From an uncultured Oscillospiraceae bacterium (GTDB lineage: Bacteria > Bacillota > Clostridia > Oscillospirales > Oscillospiraceae): DNA of 41,405 nucleotides. Position 1 is the stretch's first letter, and the number at the start of each line of letters is the position of its first letter. This document shows, piece after piece, positions 15,177-23,305 of the stretch. The notes under the pieces are model-generated. The model was not told the DNA's origin. It did not search any database and worked only from the letters and a program-made list of their open reading frames with translations. Both the position numbers and the translations under genes were made by a program. The DNA lies in NCBI GenBank assembly GCA_934668605.1, contig CAKUNY010000002.1, forward strand, positions 1 to 41,405, in the 5' to 3' direction.

Positions 15177-17522
15177 ATGAAAATTGCAAACTTCATGGAT
15201 CAGGTCGACAGAGTCCTGCTCGACAGCTTCCAGATCACAGCGTCTGAGGCGACTACGCCGCAGCTGCATACAGCCGTCGGCCGCGTGGTGATGGACGCGA
15301 TCGCAAAGAACTGGTACGAAAGCTCGCGCAAGCAGCAGTCCGGCCGCTGCGCATGCTACTTCAGTTCGGAATATATGGTCGGCCGTCTGGTATATAACAA
15401 CCTGTACTCGCTCGGCATTCTGGACGATGTGCGCAAGGCGTTCGAGCAGCGCGGGCTTGATCTGAACGTCTTCGAGGACGTCAGCGACGCCGCGCTCGGA
15501 ACCGGCGGTCTTGGCCGGCTTGCCGCGTGCTTCATGGACTCCGCCGCAACGCTCAATCTGCCGCTCATCGGCTATGGCCTGCGCTATCGCTACGGTCTTT
15601 TCAAGCAGCGCATCAAAGACGGCTTCCAGAGCGAGGTCGGCGACTGCTGGCAGACCTTCGGCGACCCCTGGAGCGTTCCGCGCGAAGACTTGGCCGTGAC
15701 CGTGCGCTTTGCCGATCAGACCGTCCGCGCCGTCCCCTATGACTGCCCCGTTATCGGCTACGGCACGACCAACGTCGGCACGCTCCGCCTCTGGCAGGCA
15801 TTCCCCGTCAACGAGTTTGACTTCTCCGAGTTCAATAACGGCCACTACGCCAAGGCCGTCGCGGAAAAGAACGCTGCGGAAAACCTCACCTTCGTTCTCT
15901 ACCCCAACGACAACGAGACGCCGGGCAAGATCCTGCGCCTCAAGCAGCAGTATCTTCTGGCCTCGGCTTCCTTGCAGGATCTCGTGCGCCGGCTCAAAAA
16001 GCAGGGCGTTCCTATGAAGGATTTCTATCAGCACGTCACCATCCAGCTCAACGACACCCACCCCACCGTCGGCATCCCCGAGCTCATCCGGCTTCTGATG
16101 AACGAGCATCTTACCTTCGAAGAGGCCTTCGAGGTCGCGCGCAAGACCTTCAACTACACGAACCACACCATCATGGCAGAGGCGCTTGAAAAGTGGAACG
16201 TCGATCTGTTCCGCTCGGTGCTTCCCGAGATCTACGACATCATCTTCAAGATCAACACCAGGCTCTGCGGCGAGCTCATGGCCAAGGGCATCGAATGCAG
16301 CAAGATGGCCATCGTTCAGGACAAATATATCCGCATGGCCTATCTCGCGACCTATTGCTCGAAGTTCATCAATGGCGTCGCGCCCATCCACTCCGAGATC
16401 CTCAAGACCGACGTGCTGCACGACTGGTATGAGCTCTACCCCGAGCGCTTCCACAACAAGACCAACGGCATTTCCCCGAGACGCTGGCTCGGCCTGTGCA
16501 ATCCCGAACTCACGGAATATATCGAAGCGCGCGTCAAGGGCGACTGCATGGCAAACCTCAACCGCATCACCGAACTGCGCGACCATCTTTCCGATGAAGA
16601 CGTGCTCGCGTTCCATGCTGTCAAGCAGGAAAAGAAGCGCCAGTTCTCCGCCTACGTCAAGCAGCGCGAGGGCGTGGACATTCCGCCGGAGTTCGTCTTC
16701 GACATCCACACCAAGCGCCTGCATGAGTATAAGCGGCAGCTGATGAACGCGTTCTCCATCCTGGATATCTACTACGGCATCAAGGACGGCCGCATTACGC
16801 ACTTCCCGCCCACGGCCTTCATCTTCGGCGCCGTCGCAGCCCCCGGCTATGCGCGCGCAAAGGGCATCATCAAGTTCATCAACGAAATTGCCAAGATGAT
16901 CGACGCCGACCCCGAGGTCAGAAACCTCATGCGCGTGGTCTACCTGCAAGGCTATAACTGCACGTACGCTGAGCATATCATGCCCGCGACCGACATTTCC
17001 GAGCAGATCTCCCCCGCAGGCAGCGAGGCCTCCGGCTCCGGCAACATGAAGATGATGCTCAACGGCGCCGTCACCCTCTGCACGATGGACGGCGCGAACG
17101 TCGAGATCGTGCGTCTGGCCGGCGCGGAAAACAACTACGTCTTCGGCCACAGCGCAGAAGAGCTCAACGCCATCCGTCCCACCTACGACGCGCGCGCTAT
17201 CTATAATTGCGAGCCCCGCATCCGCCGCGTGGTCGACACGCTCGTCGACGGCACATTCAGTGACGGCGGCACCGGCATTTTCAAGGAGCTGCACACGTCG
17301 CTTCTCGACGGCGCAAGCTGGCACAAGGCAGATAACTACTTTGTCCTTCTCGAGCTTCTTTCCTATATCGACAAGAAGCTGGAGGCGATCTACGATACGC
17401 AGGATGTTCTGACCTTCGGCCGCAAGGCGCTCATCAATGTCGCCTCTGCCAGCTACTTCTCCTCCGACCGCGCCATCCGGCAGTATTCCGAGGAAACCTG
17501 GGACATCAAGCCCATCCAGTAA
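15177..17522 (+). CDS. glgP: Glycogen/maltodextrin phosphorylase
   Basis: A 781-residue GT35 phosphorylase that releases glucose 1-phosphate from alpha-1,4-glucans. The pyridoxal-phosphate site EASGSGNMKMMLNGA carries Lys625; note SGSGNMK rather than the more common SGTSNMK. The N-terminal region YFSSEYMVGR and TGGLGRLAACFMDS matches the family, as do QLNDTHPT and KRLHEYKRQLMN. Length is close to normal. The ATG at 15177 was chosen because GGAGG lies six bases upstream and the promoter at 15030 rules out the longer frame. It likely works with malQ and the maltodextrin importer encoded nearby. Confidence 0.96.
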   Translation: MKIANFMDQVDRVLLDSFQITASEATTPQLHTAVGRVVMDAIAKNWYESSRKQQSGRCACYFSSEYMVGRLVYNNLYSLGILDDVRKAFEQRGLDLNVFEDVSDAALGTGGLGRLAACFMDSAATLNLPLIGYGLRYRYGLFKQRIKDGFQSEVGDCWQTFGDPWSVPREDLAVTVRFADQTVRAVPYDCPVIGYGTTNVGTLRLWQAFPVNEFDFSEFNNGHYAKAVAEKNAAENLTFVLYPNDNETPGKILRLKQQYLLASASLQDLVRRLKKQGVPMKDFYQHVTIQLNDTHPTVGIPELIRLLMNEHLTFEEAFEVARKTFNYTNHTIMAEALEKWNVDLFRSVLPEIYDIIFKINTRLCGELMAKGIECSKMAIVQDKYIRMAYLATYCSKFINGVAPIHSEILKTDVLHDWYELYPERFHNKTNGISPRRWLGLCNPELTEYIEARVKGDCMANLNRITELRDHLSDEDVLAFHAVKQEKKRQFSAYVKQREGVDIPPEFVFDIHTKRLHEYKRQLMNAFSILDIYYGIKDGRITHFPPTAFIFGAVAAPGYARAKGIIKFINEIAKMIDADPEVRNLMRVVYLQGYNCTYAEHIMPATDISEQISPAGSEASGSGNMKMMLNGAVTLCTMDGANVEIVRLAGAENNYVFGHSAEELNAIRPTYDARAIYNCEPRIRRVVDTLVDGTFSDGGTGIFKELHTSLLDGASWHKADNYFVLLELLSYIDKKLEAIYDTQDVLTFGRKALINVASASYFSSDRAIRQYSEETWDIKPIQ

Positions 17523-17535
17523 TGCGGCAAGCCGC

Positions 17536-17566
17536 GCAAAAATCGTTCAGATTTCGACGTTTTTGC
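17536..17566 (+). terminator. Possible hairpin after glgP
   Basis: GCAAAAATCG (17536-17545) can pair imperfectly with CGACGTTTTTGC (17555-17566). The T-run is inside the stem, so this is only a weak terminator candidate. Confidence 0.35.
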
Positions 17567-17610
17567 CCCGCAGATTTGCGCAATCGTGCATGAATCCGCA
17601 CAACTCGCAA

Positions 17611-17639
17611 TTGAACATCCAAAAGGTTTGTGCTAGTAT
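17611..17639 (+). promoter_or_regulatory. Promoter of the class II aldolase
   Basis: TTGAAC (17611-17616), 17 bases, TAGTAT (17634-17639), with an extended TGC before the -10 box. The aldolase is therefore transcribed separately from glgP. Confidence 0.7.
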
Positions 17640-17698
17640 ATGCGTAGATTTCAAAGACATCTAACCAATGGTGCAAAAAAGAATCGAGGTAATTTATT

Positions 17699-18493
17699 AT
17701 GGAATTCTTAACCAAACAGCAGGCTATGGACATGATCTGTGACATCGGCAAGAAGATGTACCAGAGAGGCTTTGTTTCCGCGAACGACGGCAACATCACG
17801 CTGAGAATCGGCGAGAACACCGTTGTTGCTACCCCGACCGGCGTCAGCAAGGGCGATCTGACCCCCGAAAAGCTGCTCGTCTGCGACTTCGACGGCAACG
17901 TCCTCGAAGGCACCTGGAAGCCCACCTCCGAGCTGCCCATGCATCTGCGCACCTACAAAGAGGATAACACCCTGATGTCCACCGCGCACGCGCATCCGAC
18001 CTTCCTGAACTGCATTGCAAACCTTGGCGCTGACCTCGACATGGCCATCACCCCGGCAACCGCTGCAATTTCCGGCCGTATCCCCTGCGTGCCGTACTGC
18101 AACCCCGGCTCCAACTCCCTGGCTGACGCTGTCGGTCCCTATGTCAAGGACTTCAACGTTGTCAACCTCTCCAACCACGGCCCGATCGCTTGGGGCAGAA
18201 CCCCGATCGAAGCCTGGTACACCCTGGAGGACGCTGAGGCTTACGCAAAGATCGCTGTCATTCAGAAGTTCATCATCGGCTCCTACCGTCCGATTTCCCA
18301 GGAGCAGATCAAAGTTCTGGCCGAGACGCACAACTTGACCATCAACCCCAAGCGCCTGGTCAATGCTCCCGAGACCACGACCAACACCGAGCTTGGCTTC
18401 TCCTTCAACGCCTATCAGCCGCAGCCCGTCACCCTCAATGACGCCACCATCGACGCCATCGCAGAGCGCGTTGCTGCCATCCTGAAGAAGTAA
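17699..18493 (+). CDS. Class II aldolase/adducin-family protein
   Basis: A 264-residue zinc aldolase of the FucA/RhaD/MtnB family. Ligand candidates are H97 and H99 (STAHAHP) and H160 (LSNHGPIAWG), with the catalytic acid E78 in KPTSELPMH. SANDGNITLRI and ATPTGVSKGDL form the phosphate-binding part. It is about 45 residues longer than FucA, with a C-terminal tail. FucA-type enzymes cleave ketose 1-phosphates to dihydroxyacetone phosphate and an aldehyde. Relatives (Ald2, DrdA) cleave the product of MtnA, so this could be the missing step of the mtnK-mtnA operon; that link is inference, since the genes are 13 kb apart. ATG with GAGGT upstream. Confidence 0.9.
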   Translation: MEFLTKQQAMDMICDIGKKMYQRGFVSANDGNITLRIGENTVVATPTGVSKGDLTPEKLLVCDFDGNVLEGTWKPTSELPMHLRTYKEDNTLMSTAHAHPTFLNCIANLGADLDMAITPATAAISGRIPCVPYCNPGSNSLADAVGPYVKDFNVVNLSNHGPIAWGRTPIEAWYTLEDAEAYAKIAVIQKFIIGSYRPISQEQIKVLAETHNLTINPKRLVNAPETTTNTELGFSFNAYQPQPVTLNDATIDAIAERVAAILKK

Positions 18494-18502
18494 TTTATCA
18501 TC

Positions 18503-18535
18503 AAAAAGAGCTGACCCGTTGGGTCAGCTCTTTTT
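18503..18535 (+). terminator. Terminator of the class II aldolase
   Basis: A perfect 15-base stem (18503-18517 with 18521-18535) with a 3-base loop, ending in CTCTTTTT. Confidence 0.95.
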
Positions 18536-18610
18536 GTATCTGTCATGCAGATTTCTGAAATTCACCGGGACGCACATTGGGACAATGATTGGGGAAATTC
18601 TCCGTTTTTG

Positions 18611-18719
18611 CGTAGGGGTCGATGCCCACATCGACCCGGCGGAATGTACCACGTTTTTACGAAAATCTTCGGCGAATTCGATACTTCCCAATGGGTCGAT
18701 GTGGGCATCGACCCCTACG
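18611..18719. repeat. Palindromic dispersed element, copy 1
   Basis: Two 27-base arms (18611-18637 and 18693-18719) are perfect inverted repeats of each other. Each arm is itself a hairpin with stem GGGTCGATG/CATCGACCC. The 55-base centre matches the centre of the copy at 28179-28283 read on the other strand, including CGGCGAATTCG. No coding potential. It lies between two convergent genes, beyond both terminators. Confidence 0.85.
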
Positions 18720-18751
18720 TATTTCTTGGAAAAACTTCAAAAAATGCAAAA

Positions 18752-18779
18752 CCACGCACGGCAATCATGCCGTGCGTGG
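18752..18779. terminator. Bidirectional terminator after malQ
   Basis: CCACGCACGGCA pairs with TGCCGTGCGTGG around a short loop. On the plus strand it is followed by GTTTTT, and on the minus strand by TTTTGCATTTTTTG, so it can end malQ transcripts and any leftward or rightward read-through. Confidence 0.88.
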
Positions 18780-18784
18780 GTTTT

Positions 18785-20266
18785 TCAGATTCTATCAAAC
18801 TGCCGCGTCAGGCGCAGGATTTTCTGCGCAACGGCGAAGCTGGCCTGTCCCGGCTTCAAGCGCCAGCGCCAGTTTTCGGGCTTGAGCGTGCCCGGCTCGT
18901 TCATGCGCGCGTCTTCTCCAAGACCGAGATAGTCCTGCATCTGCGCAACGAAGAGCATCGCCTTGGAGCCCGCGCCCGCCTTGATGATCGTGTTTGCCAG
19001 ATCGTCGTACTTGCCGATGCCGAGATAGCGCCGGGCGTAGCTCTCCGACTCCGGCTCCAGCCCTGCGCACCACTGCTTGAGCGTCTCGTTGTCGTGCGTG
19101 CCCGTGTAGCAGACGCAGTTTTCCGTGTACTTGTGCGGCAGGTAGTTGCTCGGTTCGCGCGGGTCGAACGCAAATTCCAGAACCTTCATGCCCGGCCAGC
19201 CCGAGTCTTCGACCAGCTGCAATACATCCGGCGTCAGGAAGCCCAGATCCTCGGCAATAAATGAGATATCCGGGTACGCCTTCTGAATGGCGCTCACAAG
19301 CTTCATGCCGGGGCCTTTGACCCAGTGGCCGTAGCGCGCGGTCTTGTTGACGGCGGGAATGCTCCAATAGCTCTCGATGCCGCGGAAATGGTCGATGCGC
19401 ACCACGTCATAATTGCGCCCCGCCGCGCCGATTCTCTCGAGCCACCAGGAAAAGCCGTCCTCCTCCATGTGATCCCAGTCATAGATCGGATTTCCCCAAT
19501 ACTGCCCGTCCTTGCTGAAGCCATCGGGAGGGCAGCCCGCGACGCAATGCGGCTGACGCGTTCTGCCGAGCTGGAAGTTTTCCGGCCTCGCCCACACATC
19601 CGCCGAGTCGAGCGGCACGTAGATGGGAATATCGCCGATGATCTTTACGCCGTTTTCGTGCGCATAGGCGCGCAGCTTCTGCCACTGCTCATGGAACACA
19701 TATTGCAAAAAGCAGTGGAACTGCACGTCGAGCGCCAGCAGCTCCCGGTAGTGCTCGAGCGCCTGCGGCTGGTGCATGCGGATATCCGTCGGCCACTCGA
19801 GCCACGGCCGGTCGTCAAAATGCGCCTTGATGGCCATGAACAGCGCATATTCGGAAAGCCAGCTCGCCTCCCGCTCGGTAAACGCCGCAAAATCCGCCGG
19901 TTCGTTTTCCCGGAAGCCGTGGAAGGCCGATTGCAGCATCCGGAGCCGCTCGTCGTACATCTTGCGGAAATCGACCTGATCGTCCTGCTGCGACCACGTG
20001 ACGCTGTCAAGCACCTCCTGCCGCAGCCATCCGCGCTCGACGAGCTGATCGGGGTCGATCAGATACGGATTTCCGGCGAAGGCCGAAAAGCCCTGATACG
20101 GCGAATCGCCATAGCCCGGCGGGCAAAGCGGCAGGATCTGCCAGTATTTCTGTCCCGCCTGCTTGAGAAAATCGACAAACGCATAGGCCTCTTTGCCGAG
20201 GTTGCCAATGCCGTATTTCGACGGCAAGGATGTAATATGCAGCAGAATTCCGCTGCTTCGTTCCAT
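18785..20266 (-). CDS. malQ: 4-alpha-glucanotransferase (amylomaltase)
   Basis: A 493-residue GH77 enzyme that transfers maltodextrin segments between alpha-1,4-glucans in the cytoplasm. The N-terminus SGILLHITSLPSKYGIGNLG is classic MalQ. Catalytic residues are visible as the nucleophile Asp in VVRIDHFRG, the acid/base Glu in IAEDLGF and the stabilising Asp in TGTHDNET. Normal bacterial length. ATG at 20266 with AGAGGGA upstream, 10 bases behind the LacI gene, so it is the last gene of the importer operon. It should feed the glucan phosphorylase encoded at 15177. Confidence 0.96.
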   Translation of the reverse strand: MERSSGILLHITSLPSKYGIGNLGKEAYAFVDFLKQAGQKYWQILPLCPPGYGDSPYQGFSAFAGNPYLIDPDQLVERGWLRQEVLDSVTWSQQDDQVDFRKMYDERLRMLQSAFHGFRENEPADFAAFTEREASWLSEYALFMAIKAHFDDRPWLEWPTDIRMHQPQALEHYRELLALDVQFHCFLQYVFHEQWQKLRAYAHENGVKIIGDIPIYVPLDSADVWARPENFQLGRTRQPHCVAGCPPDGFSKDGQYWGNPIYDWDHMEEDGFSWWLERIGAAGRNYDVVRIDHFRGIESYWSIPAVNKTARYGHWVKGPGMKLVSAIQKAYPDISFIAEDLGFLTPDVLQLVEDSGWPGMKVLEFAFDPREPSNYLPHKYTENCVCYTGTHDNETLKQWCAGLEPESESYARRYLGIGKYDDLANTIIKAGAGSKAMLFVAQMQDYLGLGEDARMNEPGTLKPENWRWRLKPGQASFAVAQKILRLTRQFDRI

Positions 20267-20276
20267 AAAAATCCCT

Positions 20277-21293
20277 CTATTCTGTGATTTGCCGGACGCT
20301 TTGCCGGCGGAGCAGTGTAAACGGTACGGTCAGATGCTGCGCCGGCGCGCCCTGCATGCACGAAAGCAGCAGATCAAACGAACGCTCCGCCAGCAGATCC
20401 ACCGACTGCGCGATGGTCGTCAGCTTCGGCACAAAGTAGCCTCCGATTCGAAGCCCATCGTAGCCCGCGACGGAGATATCCTCCGGCACGCGCAGCCCCT
20501 CGTCAAACAGCGCCCGGATCGCACCGATCGCGATCACGTCCGCCATCGCGAACACCGCCGTGAGTTTTTTTCGCTCCCGCAGCGCCTGCTTCATGCCGTT
20601 GTAGCCGAACTCATACGAATACCGACCGGTATAATACATCGTCTCATCGTCAAATGTCAAGCCGTTTTTCCGGAACGCCTCCAGGCAGCCCTCATAGCGC
20701 TTAGCGCTGGTGTCGGAAATCGCGCGGTCGCCGCCCAGGACGATGATGTCCCGGTGCCCGCAGCCCAGCAGATGCTCCACCGCGCAGGCCGCGCCCTTGC
20801 AGTCGTCGGTCGATACGCTCGAAAGATTCGCAAATTTCAGCTCCCGCGCGTCATTCGTCACAACCACGCTCGGCACGCGGATCTTTTCAAAATCGCCCCG
20901 GAAATTCTCGTTGTTGCCGCCGAGGAACAGAACGCCGCTCGGCTTTCTCTCCCGGCACAGCTGCGCTGCGCGCTTGACCTCGTTGTCGTCCTCATCGATG
21001 AAGTCGGCAATGACGGGGTGGTCGGTGTCGGCGAAGAGCGATTGGAGCTTTTCCACCATCGCCGCGAACATCTCGTTGGACGTGCCCTTGACGACGATGA
21101 GGACGCTCTTTGACCGCTGCTGCTTTAAAAGCTGCGCGCTCGCGTTGCGCTCAAAGCCGTGCTCCTCGACGAGCGCAAGAATCGTTTTCCGCGCCTGCTC
21201 GGAGACGTTCGGCTGGTTATTCAGAACGCGCGAAACCGTTCCCAGCGAGTACCCGCTGAGCTTTGCCAAGTCCTTGATGGTCAACAGGGTCAC
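20277..21293 (-). CDS. LacI-family transcriptional repressor
   Basis: A 338-residue LacI/GalR regulator: helix-turn-helix at about residues 5-25 (TIKDLAKLSGYSLGTVSRVLNN), then hinge and a sugar-binding domain (VLFLGGNNENF, VAGYDGLRIGG). It most likely controls its own operon through the operator at 24740-24753. The longest start is GTG at 21293, but the ribosome site AAGGGG is only about 3 bases before it; a TTG at 21284 would have better spacing and gives the MTIKDLAK start usual for the family. The true start is one of these two. Confidence 0.93.
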   Translation of the reverse strand: MTLLTIKDLAKLSGYSLGTVSRVLNNQPNVSEQARKTILALVEEHGFERNASAQLLKQQRSKSVLIVVKGTSNEMFAAMVEKLQSLFADTDHPVIADFIDEDDNEVKRAAQLCRERKPSGVLFLGGNNENFRGDFEKIRVPSVVVTNDARELKFANLSSVSTDDCKGAACAVEHLLGCGHRDIIVLGGDRAISDTSAKRYEGCLEAFRKNGLTFDDETMYYTGRYSYEFGYNGMKQALRERKKLTAVFAMADVIAIGAIRALFDEGLRVPEDISVAGYDGLRIGGYFVPKLTTIAQSVDLLAERSFDLLLSCMQGAPAQHLTVPFTLLRRQSVRQITE

Positions 21294-21311
21294 TCCCCTT
21301 CCGTTTTCGCC

Positions 21312-22169
21312 TTATCCCTTGACCGCGCCCGCGGCCACGCCCTTGATGATGTGCTTCTGGCACGTCAGATAGAACACAATGACCGGAATGATCGACAGCA
21401 GAATGAGCGCCATCGTCGCGCCGAGGTCGACCGTGCCGTAGCTTCCCTTGAGGTACTGGATATGGATCGGGATCGTCAGATAATTCGTCCGGTCGAGCAC
21501 CAGATACGGAAGCAGATAATCGTTCCAGATCCACATGATCTCCAGAATGCCGACGGAGATCATCGTGGGCTTGAGCATCGGCAGCACGACCGAGAAGTAC
21601 GTGCGCAGAGGCCCGCAGCCGTCGATGGCCGCCGCCTCTTCAATATCCAGAGGAATGGCCTTGACGAAGCCCGTGAACATGAATACCGCCAGACCCGCGC
21701 CGAAGCCCAGATAGATGATTGGGATCGTCCAGGGCGTATTTAATTTCAGCGTATCGGCCGTTTTCGACAGCGTAAACATGACCATCTGGAACGGCACGAC
21801 CATCGAGAACACGCACAGATAGTAGATTACGCGGCAAAGCAGCGAGTTCACGCGCGAAATATACCACGCGGCCATCGACGTGAACAGAAGAATCAGCGCC
21901 GTGGACAAAACCGTAATGATCACGCTGTAAAGCGCCGACTTCCAGAACGGATAGTTGCCGAACGTCATGCCCTTTACAAAGTTGCTCCAGCCCGCGAAGC
22001 TCTCGCCGTGCGGCCAGCCGAAGGTATCGGTCTTGACAAACGTATTGACCTTGAAGGAGTTGAGCAGCACCAGCAGAACCGGCATCACGTAGAACACGCA
22101 GAGCACCGAGAAGAAGATCGTCAGCGCCCGCTTGGCCTGCTTTTCCTTGGATAACGCGCTGTTTTTCAT
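21312..22169 (-). CDS. Maltodextrin-type ABC importer permease (MalG-like)
   Basis: A 285-residue membrane protein of the binding-protein-dependent permease family, with about six membrane segments. The EAA loop that contacts the ATPase is recognisable as EEAAAIDGCGPLRTYFSVVLPMLKP (written here as the region EEAAAIDG...LP). ATG at 22169 after AGGAGG; it shares one base with the TGA of the upstream permease gene (TGATG), so the two are translationally coupled. It pairs with the MalF-like protein as the channel of a CUT1-type sugar importer. Confidence 0.93.
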   Translation of the reverse strand: MKNSALSKEKQAKRALTIFFSVLCVFYVMPVLLVLLNSFKVNTFVKTDTFGWPHGESFAGWSNFVKGMTFGNYPFWKSALYSVIITVLSTALILLFTSMAAWYISRVNSLLCRVIYYLCVFSMVVPFQMVMFTLSKTADTLKLNTPWTIPIIYLGFGAGLAVFMFTGFVKAIPLDIEEAAAIDGCGPLRTYFSVVLPMLKPTMISVGILEIMWIWNDYLLPYLVLDRTNYLTIPIHIQYLKGSYGTVDLGATMALILLSIIPVIVFYLTCQKHIIKGVAAGAVKG

Positions 22170-23086
22170 CACTGCTGAACCTCCTTTTTCCGTGTCGCGC
22201 TGAGCTGGATGAGGCCGATGGCCGCAACCAGAATGAAGAACAGAACCGCCTTGGCCTGCGCCGTGCCGCGCGCGTTGGCGTTCTGGCCGTAGAAGGTGTT
22301 GTAGATGTTGAGTGCCAGCATCTCCGTCGTGTGCACCGTCGTGCCGTCGGGATTGATGATATACGGCTGGCCGCCCGTGAGCGCGAGGTTCTGATCGAAG
22401 AGCTTGAAGCCGTTCGTTAAGGTCAGGAACATGCAGATCGTGATAGACGGCATGACGTTCGGGATCGTGACCTTCCAGAGCGTCTGCCACTTATTTGCGC
22501 CGTCAATTTTCGCAGCCTCGAGCATATCCTCCGGCACGGCCTGCAATCCCGCGATATAAATGATCATCATATAGCCGATCTGCTGCCAGCACATGAGGAT
22601 GATCAGCCCCCAGAAGCCGATCTTCGTATTGAGCAAGATCGACGTGCCGTAATGGCTCAGAATGCCGTCAAAGATCATGCTCCAGATATAGCCCAGAACA
22701 ATGCCGCCGATGAGGTTCGGCATGAAGAAGACGGTCCGGAATACATTCGTGCCCTTGATGCCCTGCGTCAGCGCATACGCGACGGCAAAGGCAAGGACGT
22801 TGATGATGATCAACGACACAATGGCAAAAATCGCCGTGTAGCCGAACGAATACCGGAAGCTCTCGTCGGCAAAGGCTTTTCCGTAGTTCGCGAGCCCCAC
22901 CCACGTCCACTTGCTGGTCGTCTTAAATTTGCAGAAGGACAAAAACAGACCCTTCAAAAACGGATACACAAATCCGATGCAGAACGCCCCTGTCATCGGT
23001 AGCAAAAACAGCCAGAACAACCGCTGAATCGGTCTTCGAATCAGGCGGCTGTTGACCGCGGCGGGATCTCTTCTACGCTTCAACAT
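22169..23086 (-). CDS. Maltodextrin-type ABC importer permease (MalF-like)
   Basis: A 305-residue membrane protein with about six hydrophobic segments and the EAA loop LEAAKIDGANKWQTLWKVT near the last third. The basic N-terminus (KRRRD, then RLIRRPIQR) is cytoplasmic. The ATG at 23086, with GAGGAG five bases upstream, was preferred over an upstream in-frame ATG that lacks a ribosome site. Partner of the MalG-like permease. The operon encodes no ATPase, so a shared MsmX/MalK-type ATPase elsewhere must power it (inference from other Gram-positives). Confidence 0.92.
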   Translation of the reverse strand: MLKRRRDPAAVNSRLIRRPIQRLFWLFLLPMTGAFCIGFVYPFLKGLFLSFCKFKTTSKWTWVGLANYGKAFADESFRYSFGYTAIFAIVSLIIINVLAFAVAYALTQGIKGTNVFRTVFFMPNLIGGIVLGYIWSMIFDGILSHYGTSILLNTKIGFWGLIILMCWQQIGYMMIIYIAGLQAVPEDMLEAAKIDGANKWQTLWKVTIPNVMPSITICMFLTLTNGFKLFDQNLALTGGQPYIINPDGTTVHTTEMLALNIYNTFYGQNANARGTAQAKAVLFFILVAAIGLIQLSATRKKEVQQ

Positions 23087-23222
23087 CCTCACTCCTCGTC
23101 TTTTTATCGAAAGCGCCGCATCCGTTTCGCGGGATCGCAGCCTTCCGCGTAATTTTCTGCACGCCGGACGCCTCATGCAGAGCCCGGCATGGTATCGGGA
23201 GAAAGCTCCCTGTTTTGGAAAA

Positions 23223-23247
23223 CGGGGCGAGCGGCATGCTCGCCCCG
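23223..23247 (-). terminator. Hairpin between binding protein and permeases
   Basis: CGGGGCGAGC (23223-23232) pairs perfectly with GCTCGCCCCG (23238-23247) around a 5-base loop, and TTTGGA/TCCAAA extend the stem. Such hairpins after a binding-protein gene commonly lower permease expression relative to the binding protein. Confidence 0.7.
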
Positions 23248-23305
23248 TCCAAAGTTCATTCAGTTATGCGTGTCAATGCACAATTGGCAAAAGACTCGTC
23301 AATCG

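Noticed and set aside
15129..17324. Long open frame on the minus strand opposite glgP
   Set aside because: A shadow of a GC-rich gene; glgP has the PLP site, promoter and ribosome site.
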